Of a DNA stretch of 64,000 nt, positions 24,101 to 36,599 are shown in pieces (position 1 is the first letter of the stretch; each line of letters opens with the position of its first letter). This DNA comes from Himantopus leucocephalus. Lineage: Eukaryota > Chordata > Aves > Charadriiformes > Recurvirostridae. The notes beneath the pieces were generated by a model. The model had not been told where the DNA came from and did not search any database. It worked only from the letters and a program-made list of their open reading frames with translations. Made by a program: the position numbers and the translations under genes. Where the stretch lies: the NCBI GenBank assembly GCA_003993805.1, contig RSEF01000014.1, positions 2,481,941 to 2,545,940 on the forward strand, given 5' to 3'.

Positions 24101-27100
24101 AATCCAGGTATCATCATTGGCTTAAAATGAAACTTATAAAGTATCCACGATACCGCCCAAATTCATAAAACCACCTTTCTCCAGGCTGGAATCACCACAT
24201 TCAGCACACTGAGAGTCAGCAGAGGTTGTAAAGGACAATGGTTCTGGCATGTCACCCACAGATACTCCTGTTAATACCAGAAGTACTAAAAAAAACCCCT
24301 AACGTTTACGGAGTACTCTGTACAGTAGTTGCAGTATCAGTAGTATCTTACTCTGTAACTGAAGCAAAAGCGATGTTTAAGGAATTGAGCATAAGGTAAC
24401 AGTGGAACGCTTTTCTCTATAGGGAGATTTCTTTAAATCTTCTCCAAAAGGATGTGACAGTCTCCACTGATGAGACCTAACCAGACTGCCATACCAGGCA
24501 GTTGGTCCATCTTACCTACCAGAGTTGTGTATTCAATTCAAATTACTGATTCTTGCCACAGTGAGTTGCTGACTTACAGGATGTATGGACTTTAAACATA
24601 GAATGCCACTTTCATTTCTGATATTTCTACTACAAGTTTTAATACTGACCATCGACTACAGACACACTCAGCAGCAGCACGAGCAAGTTTCTTGGAAATA
24701 GCACTACTGATGGTCTTCCTGATGCAGCTTACCAGAGCTCTCTTCTCTAAATCAGGTTTGGCAACGCCTACCTCTGTCCAGCTGACACTGCACGCGTTTC
24801 CTGTGGGAATGATGAACACAGTTTTGTGTGCCATCAGCTAGCCTTTACGCTGCTGCTGGCTAGAGGACGACTGTGTCCAGTGGGTCACGAGGGTCAGAGA
24901 GAAAGGCGCCATGTAGCCCCCGTCTGGCATGCAACGCAGTTCTACCTCCACAGCCAAAGTGCTGACAAATTACACTATACGCCAGCAGACAAGAAGGAGC
25001 CAGGCCCTTTCTGCTGCTAAGCAAAAACTCACTCTTGTCTTGGCACATTAGTCATCGACTCACCGCACTTGCCCGGCATCACCTCAGCAAACAGCACTCA
25101 GAGAGACTACAGGCACTAGATTCACTCAGCTTGGTTAGTATTTCTTGGTCTCTGGTGTTCTGCTACAAAGAACTTCAGCCCAGGATTCCCGTCAGACCAC
25201 GGGAGTGGTGCCTGCTTCCCTTCCCCTCTTACCACAGAGCATGCCCCAGCAAAGTGAAGCACCAATGGGGAGAACAGCCAGAGGGGAAAGAAATATGGAA
25301 GGAGTTATTGAAAAATTATGAACAGAACAGCAGTCACTGTCACTAGTAGGAAAAAGGCAAATATCATACAGGGACACATCAGGAAGTAAACTTCTTCCAT
25401 ATATTCTGGATTATTAATGCTTCATCCAGATGACTGTATGTAAGACTTCGGTCCTCATTTAAAAAAAATTTTCAAAAAAAAGGTGAGGATTAAAGAGAGT
25501 CAAAAGGAAAGGGAGATAGTTAAAAAAAAAAATGTAGCTCCCATCAACTTCCTTAGCCTTGTGTCCTTAGCCTTGTGACCCTTTCGAGCCCTACTCCCAA
25601 AAGAGTTGTTATACCATTAGCCTGTGCCAGGAAACATCAAAACCTTGCTAGGTCAAGTTCAGAACATACTAATCCTAGTCGAGATGATTTCATTAGACTG
25701 ACTTTTAAAGCAGAGCTGAAGAGCCTCCTATTAACCCTTGCTTCCAGAGATCTCCAACTAGCTGTCCCACCTGAGCAGATTNCGGGGGGGGGGGGGCACG
25801 TTATGTACCATGGCTTAAGGCTAACAGGAAAGCTTTAGTGTAATTTCTCTGCTGTACACCCTCTTTGCCTACGGCATATCTGGACACTAACTGTAAAACT
25901 ACACGGCAAGTGACCCTCAAAATTAGACTGCAATTAAAGAGTGGAGTCAGTAAACAAGGCTCTCATACTGTCGACTTCAGTCACCAGGGAAATGATGCTA
26001 CTACAAGTGCCATCTCCGGGGCAGAACCTGCTAATAGGACTGAAACGCAAAGGGATTCAGAACTGTTCAGATAGCCAAAGTGGCTACAGATACAGTGACA
26101 GAAAGGACACTAGCGTTCCAGCAAAACTGGCAAGCCTGGAGGCAGAAGCTGAATACGGCAATTTGTACTTGTGGAAGTGCATGAAACGCTGAGCATGCTC
26201 AGACCAAATAAAAATGAGCAGCAGAAGCTCAGGAGGTGAGGCCTCTCATTTTCCCCCTCCATGGGTTAACCCAGTAACATACTGTATGTACCAAGAGGCT
26301 CAGACACAATCTAGACGTTTCTGAGTAATTAAAGATTTAGGCAGTTTCCAGTGCTACAGATCCATCCAAGAAAGGCAAAGTCCATTCTCCAGGCATTTCA
26401 ATGATACCAAAAATAGCATTACTTTGGAAAACGCGTACAAAGTGCAGTACACAGCACGTTAAGGGTATTGTTATTTCCTGCCTTACACTAACACCATTCA
26501 CCCAGACTGAGCATTCCCTTCCTGCAGGCATTCAGCTCTTGATTTGTTAGTGTTTTTAAATCTTTTCCTTGTCTCTTAATAATTACATACTCAGTTCCTG
26601 CCCTGAAGTCTACTTTAGTGAAGGTAAGCCAGTGTGCTTAGTTAAGAGTATAAGCAGCCTAATTTTGATCTGACCTTAAAGAATAAACACACTAATTAAA
26701 CATTAGAGAGGGATCAATCAGGGTACTTCTGGTCAGCCCCGAGTGGCTGCAAACCCAAGCGTAGATGACTGCTGTCTAACCCATTACAATCAAACCTCGT
26801 AATCAGCTTGCAAGGTCCAAGTCTATTGGTCAGCAGATGTCCCTACACTTAAAGTAGAAGTCAGCTACAAGCAGCACGCATTTGGAAAGCCTCCGAGAAC
26901 TGTACCTGCGTGACCTCCACCGTAACACACCTGGGATTCCAGGGCCAGTGCCTACCACATCTATAGCAGTGTGATTATTACTACAGCATTAACTACAAAA
27001 ACACTTCTGGGCTTCTGTTGGTTTGTGTCACCAGCTAATTTTAGATGAACACTTATCCAATCACTGCTTAGCCAGTTACTAAATTTAGAAGGAAAAAAAA

Positions 27101-30100
27101 GACACCCGACCTTTTTATAACAGAAAATTAATATTTTAGTTTTTGCTTGTGTATCTTACCTAAGCTGCAGAGTAACTGGAGACTCCACAATCAAGCTGTA
27201 GATTCACTAATGTAACCAAACATAAATTTTGTGCTACAGCATAAACCACATAAAAGCTGATTAAAACTGCACCACTCCCAATCTAAAAATAAAGTGGAAA
27301 GCTTTATTTATGCTGCAAGCGGCATCCTGGATTTAAGCTATAACTGCAGTTGCCAACTCCATAAAGTAAGGTCAATTATTCCCACTGACAAGTATTTAAA
27401 ACAAAATTACTTTTCAGACAACCCCCTTCTTGAAAGTGTCTTAAAATGTTAGTATCTTAAGTCAAATGCTCAGAACCAGAGGGCCAATAGTGAGATCTGC
27501 AAACACAGCATCAGTACAATTTAACACGTGCATTTTTAGACTTAACGCTACATCAGAGTATTTAAATGTGTGCTTATCACCATTTTTCATCCCTTACAAA
27601 TAGTCAAAGGGTGATCCCAGGTAATCAACAGACAGTTTGGTTGTACGACAAGCTCTGCAAGACCTGAAAAGAAACTGCACTTGAGTTAAGGGTGTCTCCA
27701 GCTGTCTTCTACACAGATACTCCCTCAATGATCAAGCTAGTCGAATTTTCACATCAGTATCCCATCTCTCCTGCCACTGAGGCCGGCTGAGTCTTTAACT
27801 CTAGATTTAGTGGAAGCATCAGACTAGTGACAAGCACAGACTTTGGAAGCTGCACACCAAATCTTTCATTTGGAACATGGAAACAAACATAGATAGCTTT
27901 TCTTTACCTCTGTCCTAGCTAATGCAACAACAGTAGCTAGGTTAAGCACGTTTAAATTTCATCTGCAAGCAGCAGAAGAATTGACAATTATATATGCAAC
28001 AACTGAGTAAGCATGGGATGTTTACAGTGTGAATTTCCATGAAGAGAGGTGCCAGTTCCTCTAGCCTCAGCTTGAAGGCATATTGAATAGCTGTTGATCT
28101 GTACTCACAGAAAGGAGCCTGAATCTACACATAGCCACTGGCTTGCCCTCCTCAACACAAACTGTACATATATGTAAATGCAATTATCCATACAAGTCAC
28201 CTTCAGGTACGAGACACCACAGTATTTGCAGATTTATCTGAACTTCCTTACGATTTAAGCCCCAGTTCCTATACAGAGGGCTGGCTGTGGAGCCAGAGAA
28301 ATTCTGGCAGTGGTACAGCCTTTATCTAGCTGTTGTCTCTCTTGAAATGCCCACAACTGACCAGCCTTCTCTAACACAGTAGCACCACTGCTTTAATTCC
28401 AGGTCTGAGAACACACTAATTAAGAGACAAGCTTCATGGCTTCACACCAACAGCCTAGCCTCGCAAACGCGGCTAAGCACGCCAGCCACAATTCTCTGTA
28501 GATGGTGGACACCTATCCACAATGACCTAGACTGAGACCTGGTGTGGTTTTTCCTCACTTGTCTGCACACACAGCCAAATCGGTATCACCTCGTGTTACC
28601 AAAAAACAAGGCCAGTTTCCTCCTCTCACCCAGAGCAACTCATTGCTACAAAGAAATCCTAATTACCAGAATACAGACACCAAGACAAATGGTGACATTA
28701 AATAAAAAAAAAAAAATGCTGTCAACTCAGGCCCAATGACAGACTGGGCATTAGGGACCAGATTATCACTTTTGTATGGTCCCATTCGAGAATACATTCC
28801 TGCTGTATCTTATTAAATGCATAAAGTCTCATTTATTAGAAAATGTGTTTTGAGTATTGTCCACAAATCAGTTCAGAGCAGTAGAAGAAAAATCCTCAGG
28901 AACAGCAAGAGCTATGCTGCTCTCACATGGGACCCTGTTAACAGTCTCACCACCTCCTCTCCTCTGGGCTTCGGCAGCAGACGTCCTGCTAAGCAGCTGC
29001 CAGCCGCTGCTGTCGGGCTGGGGAAAAAAGTTACAGCTATCCGAGTCAGTAATTCCAAATGGCAGCCTCATGGCATCTGCTCAAGTCCGCTGTATCGAGG
29101 CTTTCTTCTTTGCAATCACGTGTGTAAGTTGCTGCTGAATTTCATGCCCTAACTGCTCCAGCCACCAAATTGCAGCGCAGCAGGGATGAGCGCCCCAGCC
29201 TGCCCCAACAGCATACGTTTACAAAAAGCTGCAAACTGTAATACAAGGGAGCTACACTGATTCCCAGCACAGGCTGATCATTTTTGTGACAAAACACAGC
29301 ACTGGGAGCTGCTGCACTATTATAGCCATTCCTCGTCATAGCACTCTTGGAAAGGTGTTTCAATCAAAGTTGGCTTCACTCTCACAATTCAAAAGGATCT
29401 CTAGCACATCAGCCTGCTGTTAGAGACTAAAAATCCACAGGTTTTCCTCATAATATCAGACATGCTCTCTAGAGGTCTAGGTTTTGGGGTTTTTTTTAAT
29501 TCCTTGCATATTTAACCAGTACATCTTATGAAATTCTATTAAGAATATTTATATAAGATTTAAATATAGTTGTTGTGAATGACTATAGAAAACCTGTATC
29601 CTGAATGGCCTTCTGTCAAACTGCATACAGCATTTATGATTGAAGGAATCAAAAAAACACAGAAGACTGAAATTTTGAAGGATTTTATCAAAGTGCCATT
29701 TTCCCAGAGTCTATTCTCTCAGGATAGATGCACTTAATTGAAGAAAACAAAATTTCAACCAAAACCTGAGATCTTGCTACTTTGTCAAGTAAANNNNNNN
29801 NNNNNNNNNNNNNNNNNNNNNNNNNNNNNNNNNNNNNNNNNNNNNNNNNNNNNNNNNNNNNNNNNNNNNNNNNNNNNNNNNNNNNNNNNNNNNAAAAAAA
29901 AAAAAACCAAACACAAAAACCACCACAAAAAAACCCACCCCACCAAACACTGTAGCACGGAGAAGGCTGTAACAGATCCAAGAATAAATACAGTTTTAAT
30001 CAAGCTTGTCTCATCCTCCAACCCTCAAGAAGCTTCAGTGTTGTTATAATTTGGGACCCACTACAGTACTTCTCAAGCAGATGTTTTGTAATTGTCAGAA

Positions 30101-33100
30101 GAGAAAGCTGCCACAATGCCGTGGCGTTAGGTCCTTGTCCTCTCCCTTTCTTCCAAACGACTGAATACTTGTTAAACAGGAAAATAAAAACCCAACAGGG
30201 CCCATCACAGGCTCTGTCCCAGATTGTGAAAGAACCAGCTTTTGCAAACAACACATCAAGAGAATGTTTTCACAATTTTTAAAGGGATGTTTCTTCTGTT
30301 AAGTAATAGGAAAGCAAACATTCCTTTACAATTTGTTCTACCCAACAACACAAGACAGAGAAAGAGAAAATGAAAGTAACCACAAGAGAAGCAGCCAGAC
30401 TGCATTCTCCAAGCTAAGATGATAATTACACGGCTGGATCTCTAAAGTTAGTGGCTGTAATGACTCAATCTGTACTTGGGAACGTAAAATAGTTTAAAAG
30501 CAGAACTTGGCTGATCCTTAGATGTCAACTACAAGCAATAAACCCGACCATATTCTTCAACTCAGTTTAATTCTCTGTACATCGGGGCTGGGAGAACTCA
30601 CACTAAGACAACAGGACTACAACCACCCAAAACATTTTAATAACACAAGGACGGATGGAACATGGATTAATACTGAAGTCTGTAATTAGAAAGCAACACT
30701 GACCAATGATGAATGAGGACGGTCTGACTAATGAATAACTCTAAGCAAGAGGTACAGCTGGCAAGAGCAGAGTCATCCCTCAGACACAGCAATGCTTCAG
30801 AGATAGAAGAAAAAAAAAAATTCAACTCCATCGTGACCAGGGGCATACTACCTACTTACAGAGAGGCTACTTCTGGAGATCCTCTGTATTTGTTATGACT
30901 TCATACCATACATCAAGCCTAAAGATCGACTGTACCATAGCTAGCTTATGAATCCCAAGATCATTCGTGACTGCAGTAAAATAGACTCCTACCCAAGTAA
31001 CAGACCAATAGTGCGTATTTCTCCTCAACACCATCTATTTTAAGTTGGAAATGGTTTTGATTTCAATTAGCAACATTCATACATGCCACAGTGCAAAAAA
31101 ATAGCTTGTATTTCTGATGGCAAAAATCCTCTCGATGGGCTTTAGCCTGCACTATCAGTTACATTATTCCACAGCCACAAACAAGGCTTTTTCCTCATCA
31201 TCTAAAGCTGATGGACTTCTCCAACGATCATGCACAGCATCAAGTCAGAAGAGTGGCAGGACGACTGACTCGGCAGTTTAATAACAAAGTTTTCTATGTA
31301 CGATTAATAGCGTTTTAAGTTTATCAGTGCCCTTTCAACAACTTTTCTGTTCAGTGTTGTATTCAGAGTTGCATTCTTCATAGAATAGGTTTCCAGGCCA
31401 AGGATGTAAACTAGAACTATGTTTAAGGTCTTGAGAAGTCAAAGAGGATTATGAGCTCTTTCTCTAAGAGAAGCTGCCAGCGTAACCTTCTAGCACATGA
31501 ACCCTGACCGTTCAGGTTCCCGTGAATATTTCTAATATTGTGCTTCCCACCCAGCCTCCCTGCCCTTTCTCTCGAAGTACCAGACTATCAATTCCTTAAC
31601 TAGTCAAAAGACAAGCAATCTGAGATTTTTCCCACCTAACCTGATGCTTTGACTCTTCCTCTAAAGACAATTAGGAAAAAACATAGTGATACTGCAGAGA
31701 AGACTACAGCACACCATTGCTAATACAGTTACTTGTCCTTGGGATCCCCCTATCAAGAGTATTTCAGAAGTGCTGAGAAGAGTCCTACAGTTTAAGCAGG
31801 GCACTATTATGCCTCATAGTACTCACAACTTAGGTTTTTTTCCACAGCCTAAAACAAAACTTGAGGAACCATGAGTAAACAAGGTTTTAGTGGAGGGTAA
31901 TTTGCTTTAGGAAAGAGTCCACAAGGTACAGAGCACCGGGTACCCTCCAGCAGAGCAAGTCTGATGACTTAAGAAAACTATTCAAGTGAGGTCACTTAAA
32001 AACACTTTACAAATGGTAGCTCATTTTCCCGAATTTGGCTAAAGTTAGATATTATACTTGCAAATGATGGTTTCAAAGGCGTCTCCTAGAACATCCCAGG
32101 ATAACTTCCAGCAAAAAGGAAAAAAAAAAAAATCCTAAGAACAGCAGCAAGAGTCTACCCATCTTAAGTTATTACAAAGACCACTTCCATAGTAAAAGGT
32201 TTTCAGATTTATTGGGTTTCAGGCCAGAAGGTCTGTATAAACACACTGCCTGCCTTTTACCAAGCAACACGTAACATCTGTCCTGTCTTCTGGTCGAGCT
32301 AAAGCATAAGCATTTTAATGTAATTACTCAGGTGGCAGGATCTACCACATCCTCTGAACCACTCAGTAGTTATTTTCCCTCACTGTTTAAAACATACAAC
32401 TTTGAGATCAATAGCTCTAGCTGGTACAGGTTTTTCAGCCTTAACTAGTGGCATTTCAGCAGACACCTTTTTTTACATAGCACCACAAGATATTTCTTAT
32501 TCGAATCCACCTTCGAAGGCAGGTACTGACTCTCAGACAAACACCAATTCTAACAAAACCAAGAGGTGTTTGGGGGACAGCACCTGCCACTACAACAATC
32601 TCATTCACCACACTGAAACCTGGTATCATTTCTGCTATTCTAGAATGTCTGTTTCCTACCCTTTTTGAAACAGAAAAGCAAGGGCTCAGACTTGCAGAAT
32701 ATTAAGTGCCTCCTCACAAGATGCCACAAGGGCAACTCCCATACGTTTTAACAGGAAGGGAATGATTCTGCATTTGAGTCAGAGCTGGCCAGGCTCTGAG
32801 CTGCACCAGCAGCAATCTGGCTGCCCTCCTGGGACAAGAGGAACTGAGTGACTTACTGCACTAATGTGGAAACACAGTGCCTCCTTCCCTTTTTTCATGG
32901 CTGTTGATCTCCAAAGGGGAAGTTGTTCTTCTGTTGCAACTCCAACTAATAGCTGACCACTTTTTCTGGTTTTCACCACTTCATCAGATTAACACTTTGA
33001 ATCAAATCTATTAATCTCCCTGTTCTTCTGCAGTAAAAGGACTTCTAAAGTAAGAGATCTTTTAAAGCCTTAAGATACTGATGATTTTTAACCAATACTG

Positions 33101-35552
33101 ACAATCACGCAGCCTGGTTTTGCACAGTCTGGATCTTGGGAACTGGGACACACACCACAGTAGCGGAAGCCCTTCCACAGGACTGCCAGATAACCAGAAG
33201 TGACTATGGTCAAAGATTACAGAAAGTTTCACAATAAAATCATGCTACTCACTATCACTGGACATAAACACATCAGAAAGGACTTCCTGTCATCCTCTCC
33301 CCCAAGAATTGACCCTTTACATCTGTGACTGAACTGCCTTTTCATTAGAAATACGAGCCCATCAGGACAAGCTCATACTACATAAATTAAAGCACTCCGC
33401 TGCTAAATTTTAGAGCTTTTTCGATTATTTAAATTCTAATACACACACACACAGAAACCATTGAAAACCAAGAACTATACGGATACCTGTAATTTAAAAA
33501 ATAAAACCCAAGACTAAGTTTATTTCTCAACTAGAGATATATTTTACCTGCAAGCAGGACAGCCACCAACTACTACTACAGAAGTGGTGGTAGCAGGCTG
33601 TTGAATAATGGTGTACGTGCTCGAATAGGTTGGCTGTGATGTCGGTGGAGGAACAGCATACCCTAAAATAAGAGGGGAAAAAAAAAAACCTCAATCACCA
33701 CACATAAAGCACAAAGAACAATGATAATAATTTAAAAGTATGGAAACAGAACATGGAAAAAAATAAATAAAAATGTAGTCTTGATTGAGCACTTTAAGAA
33801 GCTCTATCAAAATCAGAGTTGGAACACACTACTCAGCACATCTAATAACAAAGCCACTTCATAAACCCAAGTATCTAGTACAATTTAACCATCTAAAAAG
33901 GACACTGAGCTAATAATTAACTTTGAGAATTCATTTCAACGCTGTTTGACCACTAGGGAAAAACAGTTTAAACAAACAATGACCACAGCTTTCACTTCTG
34001 GAGTTGACGTATCAGGTATGTCCTACTCCAGCGGACAAACTAGTTGAAAGAGAATAAGTCTTCCTCTGGTTTCCAGCTTAACTTCTGTATATTAAGTGTA
34101 CAACTCAAGAGAGAGGTAGGAATGATAGGATGCAAGTGGAAAGGAGTAGGTTGCACAGCACAGAAAAAAAAAACAACCAAACTTTCAGAAAACCCATGCT
34201 GTTATCTAGTGAATGTGTCTTTTTAACAGCTGTAGTTAGAAAACACAAGCTCTTAACTATAGCATTAACATTAAAAATGTTTTTTAAAAGGACGGTGCGA
34301 TGTATGCAGCGTAATCATACAGTCAAGGCACACTTTGCCCAAGTACAATCCATTCTGAGCTTCTGTCCGAGGGCACGGTTCTCAGACTTTCTTTAATCGA
34401 GTTATGCATCTGTGAAGTCCACCAACCTCACTACTTAAAATTAAACTGAAAATAATCACTTGTATTTGTATTGTAGGAAAATAAGCTGCAAGTTTTCAGC
34501 AGGAAATTAATCTGTGGCCCCAAGTTTCAACCCAATGCTTGATGACTGGGGTCTGTCTGCTGCATTCTGAAGCGTTCCCTGAACTCTTACAGAGTCCTTC
34601 CTCAGACTGCTTCTTTCTTCGACACGAGGTTAGCGTTAATTCCGTTAACAGAAGTACTGTATCTACTCACCTGCGTAAACCTCTCCAAGACTACTGAGGT
34701 GTATCAGAAAAAACAAACACTAACCAGAGTACAGTGAAGCGCACGCAAAGAGAAGTGCAAGTTTGGGGTCTGTTTTACTGCTGACGCAGCAGCTGTGCCT
34801 CTTTGCCATTGTTTTGAGGCGGAAAACCCACACCTCCGAGGGACGCGTGCGAACTCGGTCGCTGTTGTGGGGAGGGCCGAACACGAACACGACGCTACAC
34901 CTCAGAGGCACCTCGGGGCGGGGGGGAGAGGGAGGCGGCGCGTTTAACCCCCGGCTCCGCCGCCCGCCCTCCTCCCTGCGCTGCAGCCGCAGGACCCCAC
35001 GGCCCCGCGCCGGGCGGGGGGGGCCCGGAGAAGTTTCCCCGCTCCGCCCGCCTCTGCCCGGCGGCCGCTCTGCGGCGCAGGCCACGGCCCTTCGCCAGCG
35101 CTCCCCCTCCGGTCGCCGGGGGCTGAGCCTCTCCACAGCCGCCCCTTTCGGTCACCGGGGGCTGAGCCTCTCCACAGCCGCCCCCCTCCGGTCGCCGGGG
35201 GAGGGAAGCCCCTCCACAGCCGCCCCGCTCCGATGGGTCACCGGGGGCTGAGCCTCTCCACAGCCGCCCCCCGTCCCAGCGAGGGGGAGCGGGCCGCAAG
35301 CCCTCCTCCGCAGGCCGGGTGCCCCTCGCCGTGCCGTCCCGCCCCCCGAGCTGGCGGCCAGCCCTCCCCCGCCGCCTCAGACCCACCTGCGGCCGCCGCG
35401 CCGCCTGGGTAAGGGTAGGGCGGGGGCGGCTGGAAGCCGGGCTGCGGGGCGGGGATGGCGCCGTAGTTGCTCTGCCCGTAGTCGTAGCCCGCGCCCTGGG
35501 CGGCGGGGCTGTAGGCGGGGGGCCGCTCCTGCAGCAGGGGCTTGTTGTCCAT
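21048..35552 (-). CDS. BRI3: BRI3 (brain protein I3), complete, 3 coding exons
   Basis: Small membrane protein of lysosomes and late endosomes, linked in the literature to TNF-induced cell death. The joined exons (166 + 115 + 133 bp) give 137 residues plus stop, against 125 in human. The start [14 protein letters not shown] matches human [14 protein letters not shown]. The N-terminus is a Pro/Tyr/Gly-rich cytosolic tail with two PPxY motifs (PPAY 11-14, PPPY 43-46) able to bind NEDD4-type WW domains. The C-terminus has CPAC (90-93), [12 protein letters not shown], a hydrophobic segment (about 103-124), then [12 protein letters not shown] (CPNC 129-132). The paired CPxC knuckles around one hydrophobic helix resemble a LITAF fold (inference). 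The extra length is mostly in the exon 1 Pro/Ala/Gly part. Transcribed divergently from TECPR1. Confidence 0.97.
25784..25796 (+). repeat. 13-G run next to a single N
   Basis: An N at 25782 and a C precede 13 G. Base calling probably failed at the homopolymer. Confidence 0.8.
29794..29893. other. assembly gap, 100 N
   Basis: Exactly 100 N, the usual placeholder for a gap of unknown length. The right flank is 13 A followed by an A/C-rich stretch. Confidence 0.98.
33548..33662 (-). CDS. BRI3: BRI3 exon 2
   Basis: Minus-strand acceptor ttttag, donor gtaaaa. Encodes [20 protein letters not shown], then [10 protein letters not shown] and a split Arg codon. It carries the first CPxC knuckle, matching human VVVGGCPVCR. 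Confidence 0.95.
33663..35386 (-). other. BRI3: BRI3 intron 1
   Basis: AT-rich away from exon 1, strongly GC-rich from about 34.85 kb upward. Holds the 40-bp minisatellite (35111-35275) and a MARE/ARE-like palindrome (34779-34791). Confidence 0.8.
35111..35275 (-). repeat. minisatellite, 4 units of about 40 bp, BRI3 intron 1
   Basis: Four units start at about 35111, 35150, 35190 and 35236. Each has the form ggtc(g/a)ccgggg, then cctccacagccgcccc. Units 1, 2 and 4 are near-identical in their first 28 bp; unit 3 has a variant middle (gagggaagc). Confidence 0.85.
35387..35552 (-). CDS. BRI3: BRI3 exon 1 (coding)
   Basis: ATG at 35552-35550 on the minus strand, inside a CpG island. 55 residues plus one base: [20 protein letters not shown], a Tyr/Gly stretch, then [15 protein letters not shown]. 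Donor gtgggt. The same frame runs on to 35238 without a stop but is intronic. Confidence 0.95.
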
Positions 35553-35812
35553 GCTGGGCCGGCGGCGCCGCTGCCCGCGGAGCCGAGCGGGGCCGAGCGG
35601 GGCGGCGGGGGCCGGCAGGAAGCGGCGCCCTCGCCTCAGCGCCCCGCCCGGCGGGACCCGCCCCGCCCCGCCCCGCCCGCGGGCGCCCGAGCTCAGCGGC
35701 GGCGCGAGCGCCCGCCCCGCGGCGGCCCGCGCGCGAGGGGGGGGAGGGAGGGGGAGCGGCCCCTCCCCGAGCGCCCCGCGCCGCGCGCGCGGCCGGTCAC
35801 AAGACTGCGCCC

Positions 35813-35820
35813 CACGTGAC
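35813..35820 (-). promoter_or_regulatory. CLEAR-like E-box (CACGTGAC)
   Basis: CACGTGAC matches eight bases of the CLEAR palindrome used by TFEB/MITF/USF, 260 bp upstream of the start codon of a lysosomal gene. Sequence match only. Confidence 0.4.
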
Positions 35821-36580
35821 GCCGCCCCCCAGCGGCGCGCGGCGGCTGGCCGGGCCGCGCAGGGATTCCTCGGCCTTAAAGGGGCCGCGCACCCCCCGCC
35901 GCTCCTCCCGCCGCCGCCCGGCGGGCGGTTTTGTCCCCGAGCCGGTGGCGGGGTGAGCGCGCTGCCCGAGCCCCTTCCCGGCGGGGCTCCCGTCCAGCGC
36001 GCCCCGCGCGAAACCGGCGGCCGGCACGGGGGGGGGAGGAGGAGACCGACCGGGCCGGGTCCCGGCGGGTCTGCGCCCCGGCAGCGGCGGCGCCGCGGGG
36101 GCCGTTAATTCCGCAGGTGCCGCGTCGCCAAGAGCCGCCTGGAGGCGGTCCCCGGCTGGGGGGCGGGGGGCGGCAGGGCGCGCAGGTGTGTCTGTATGTG
36201 TTCTGTGCGTGTGCGCTGACGCAGCACCCGCGCGCTGAGGAAAAAGCAGAAATCGGCCGTAAATAGCGCTGTGCGCCGCGGCGATCCCCGCAAACCGTCC
36301 GGTCCCGCGGGGGAGAGCGGCGGGTGAGCGCCAACGGGAGAAGAGCTCCGGGGGGCGGCACAGAGCGGGAACGCCGTACTGAGGGGGAACGTTTTTGAGA
36401 AGAGGTTTGGGAAAAAGCAGAAAACTGAACGTGGCTCAAAGAAACACTGAAGTTAAAGACACGGAAGGGGGAGGCAGAGGAAGGCGGGGGGTGCTGCTCT
36501 CTCCTGTGCCGCCAACGAAAGGAACGAGTTCAGCAGCGCTTTCACCGCGCTCAGCGGCTCCTGAAGTCCAAAATCTCGCC

Positions 36581-36588
36581 TGACGTCA
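36581..36588. promoter_or_regulatory. perfect CRE palindrome TGACGTCA
   Basis: Full eight-base CREB/ATF site at the outer edge of the BRI3 island, about 1 kb upstream of the BRI3 start codon. Confidence 0.45.
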
Positions 36589-36599
36589 CAGCTGGACAG

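Larger units (their letters stand above)
21181..33547 (-). other. BRI3: BRI3 intron 2 (12.4 kb)
   Basis: Long intron with no recognised exon or RNA gene. Contains a 13-G run beside an N (25782-25796), the 100-N gap (29794-29893) with A-rich flank, and a short CA run near 33440. ORFs up to about 110 residues show no domain. Confidence 0.75.
34850..36590. promoter_or_regulatory. BRI3: CpG island and BRI3 promoter
   Basis: Very GC- and CpG-rich DNA covering BRI3 exon 1 and about 1 kb upstream. No TATA box is evident. Tandem Sp1-type GC boxes (ccgccccgccccg) lie near 35658-35680, a CACGTGAC E-box at 35813-35820 and a perfect CRE at 36581-36588. The transcription start is probably within about 150 bp upstream of the ATG (inference). 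Confidence 0.8.

Noticed and set aside
29688..30049. ORFs crossing the N gap
   Set aside because: Translation through unknown bases is meaningless; flanks are low complexity.
34720..36439. Long ORFs on both strands in the BRI3 CpG island (up to 188 aa)
   Set aside because: Same GC bias; only the 35387-35552 minus segment matches a protein (BRI3 exon 1). The rest includes minisatellite-derived repeats.
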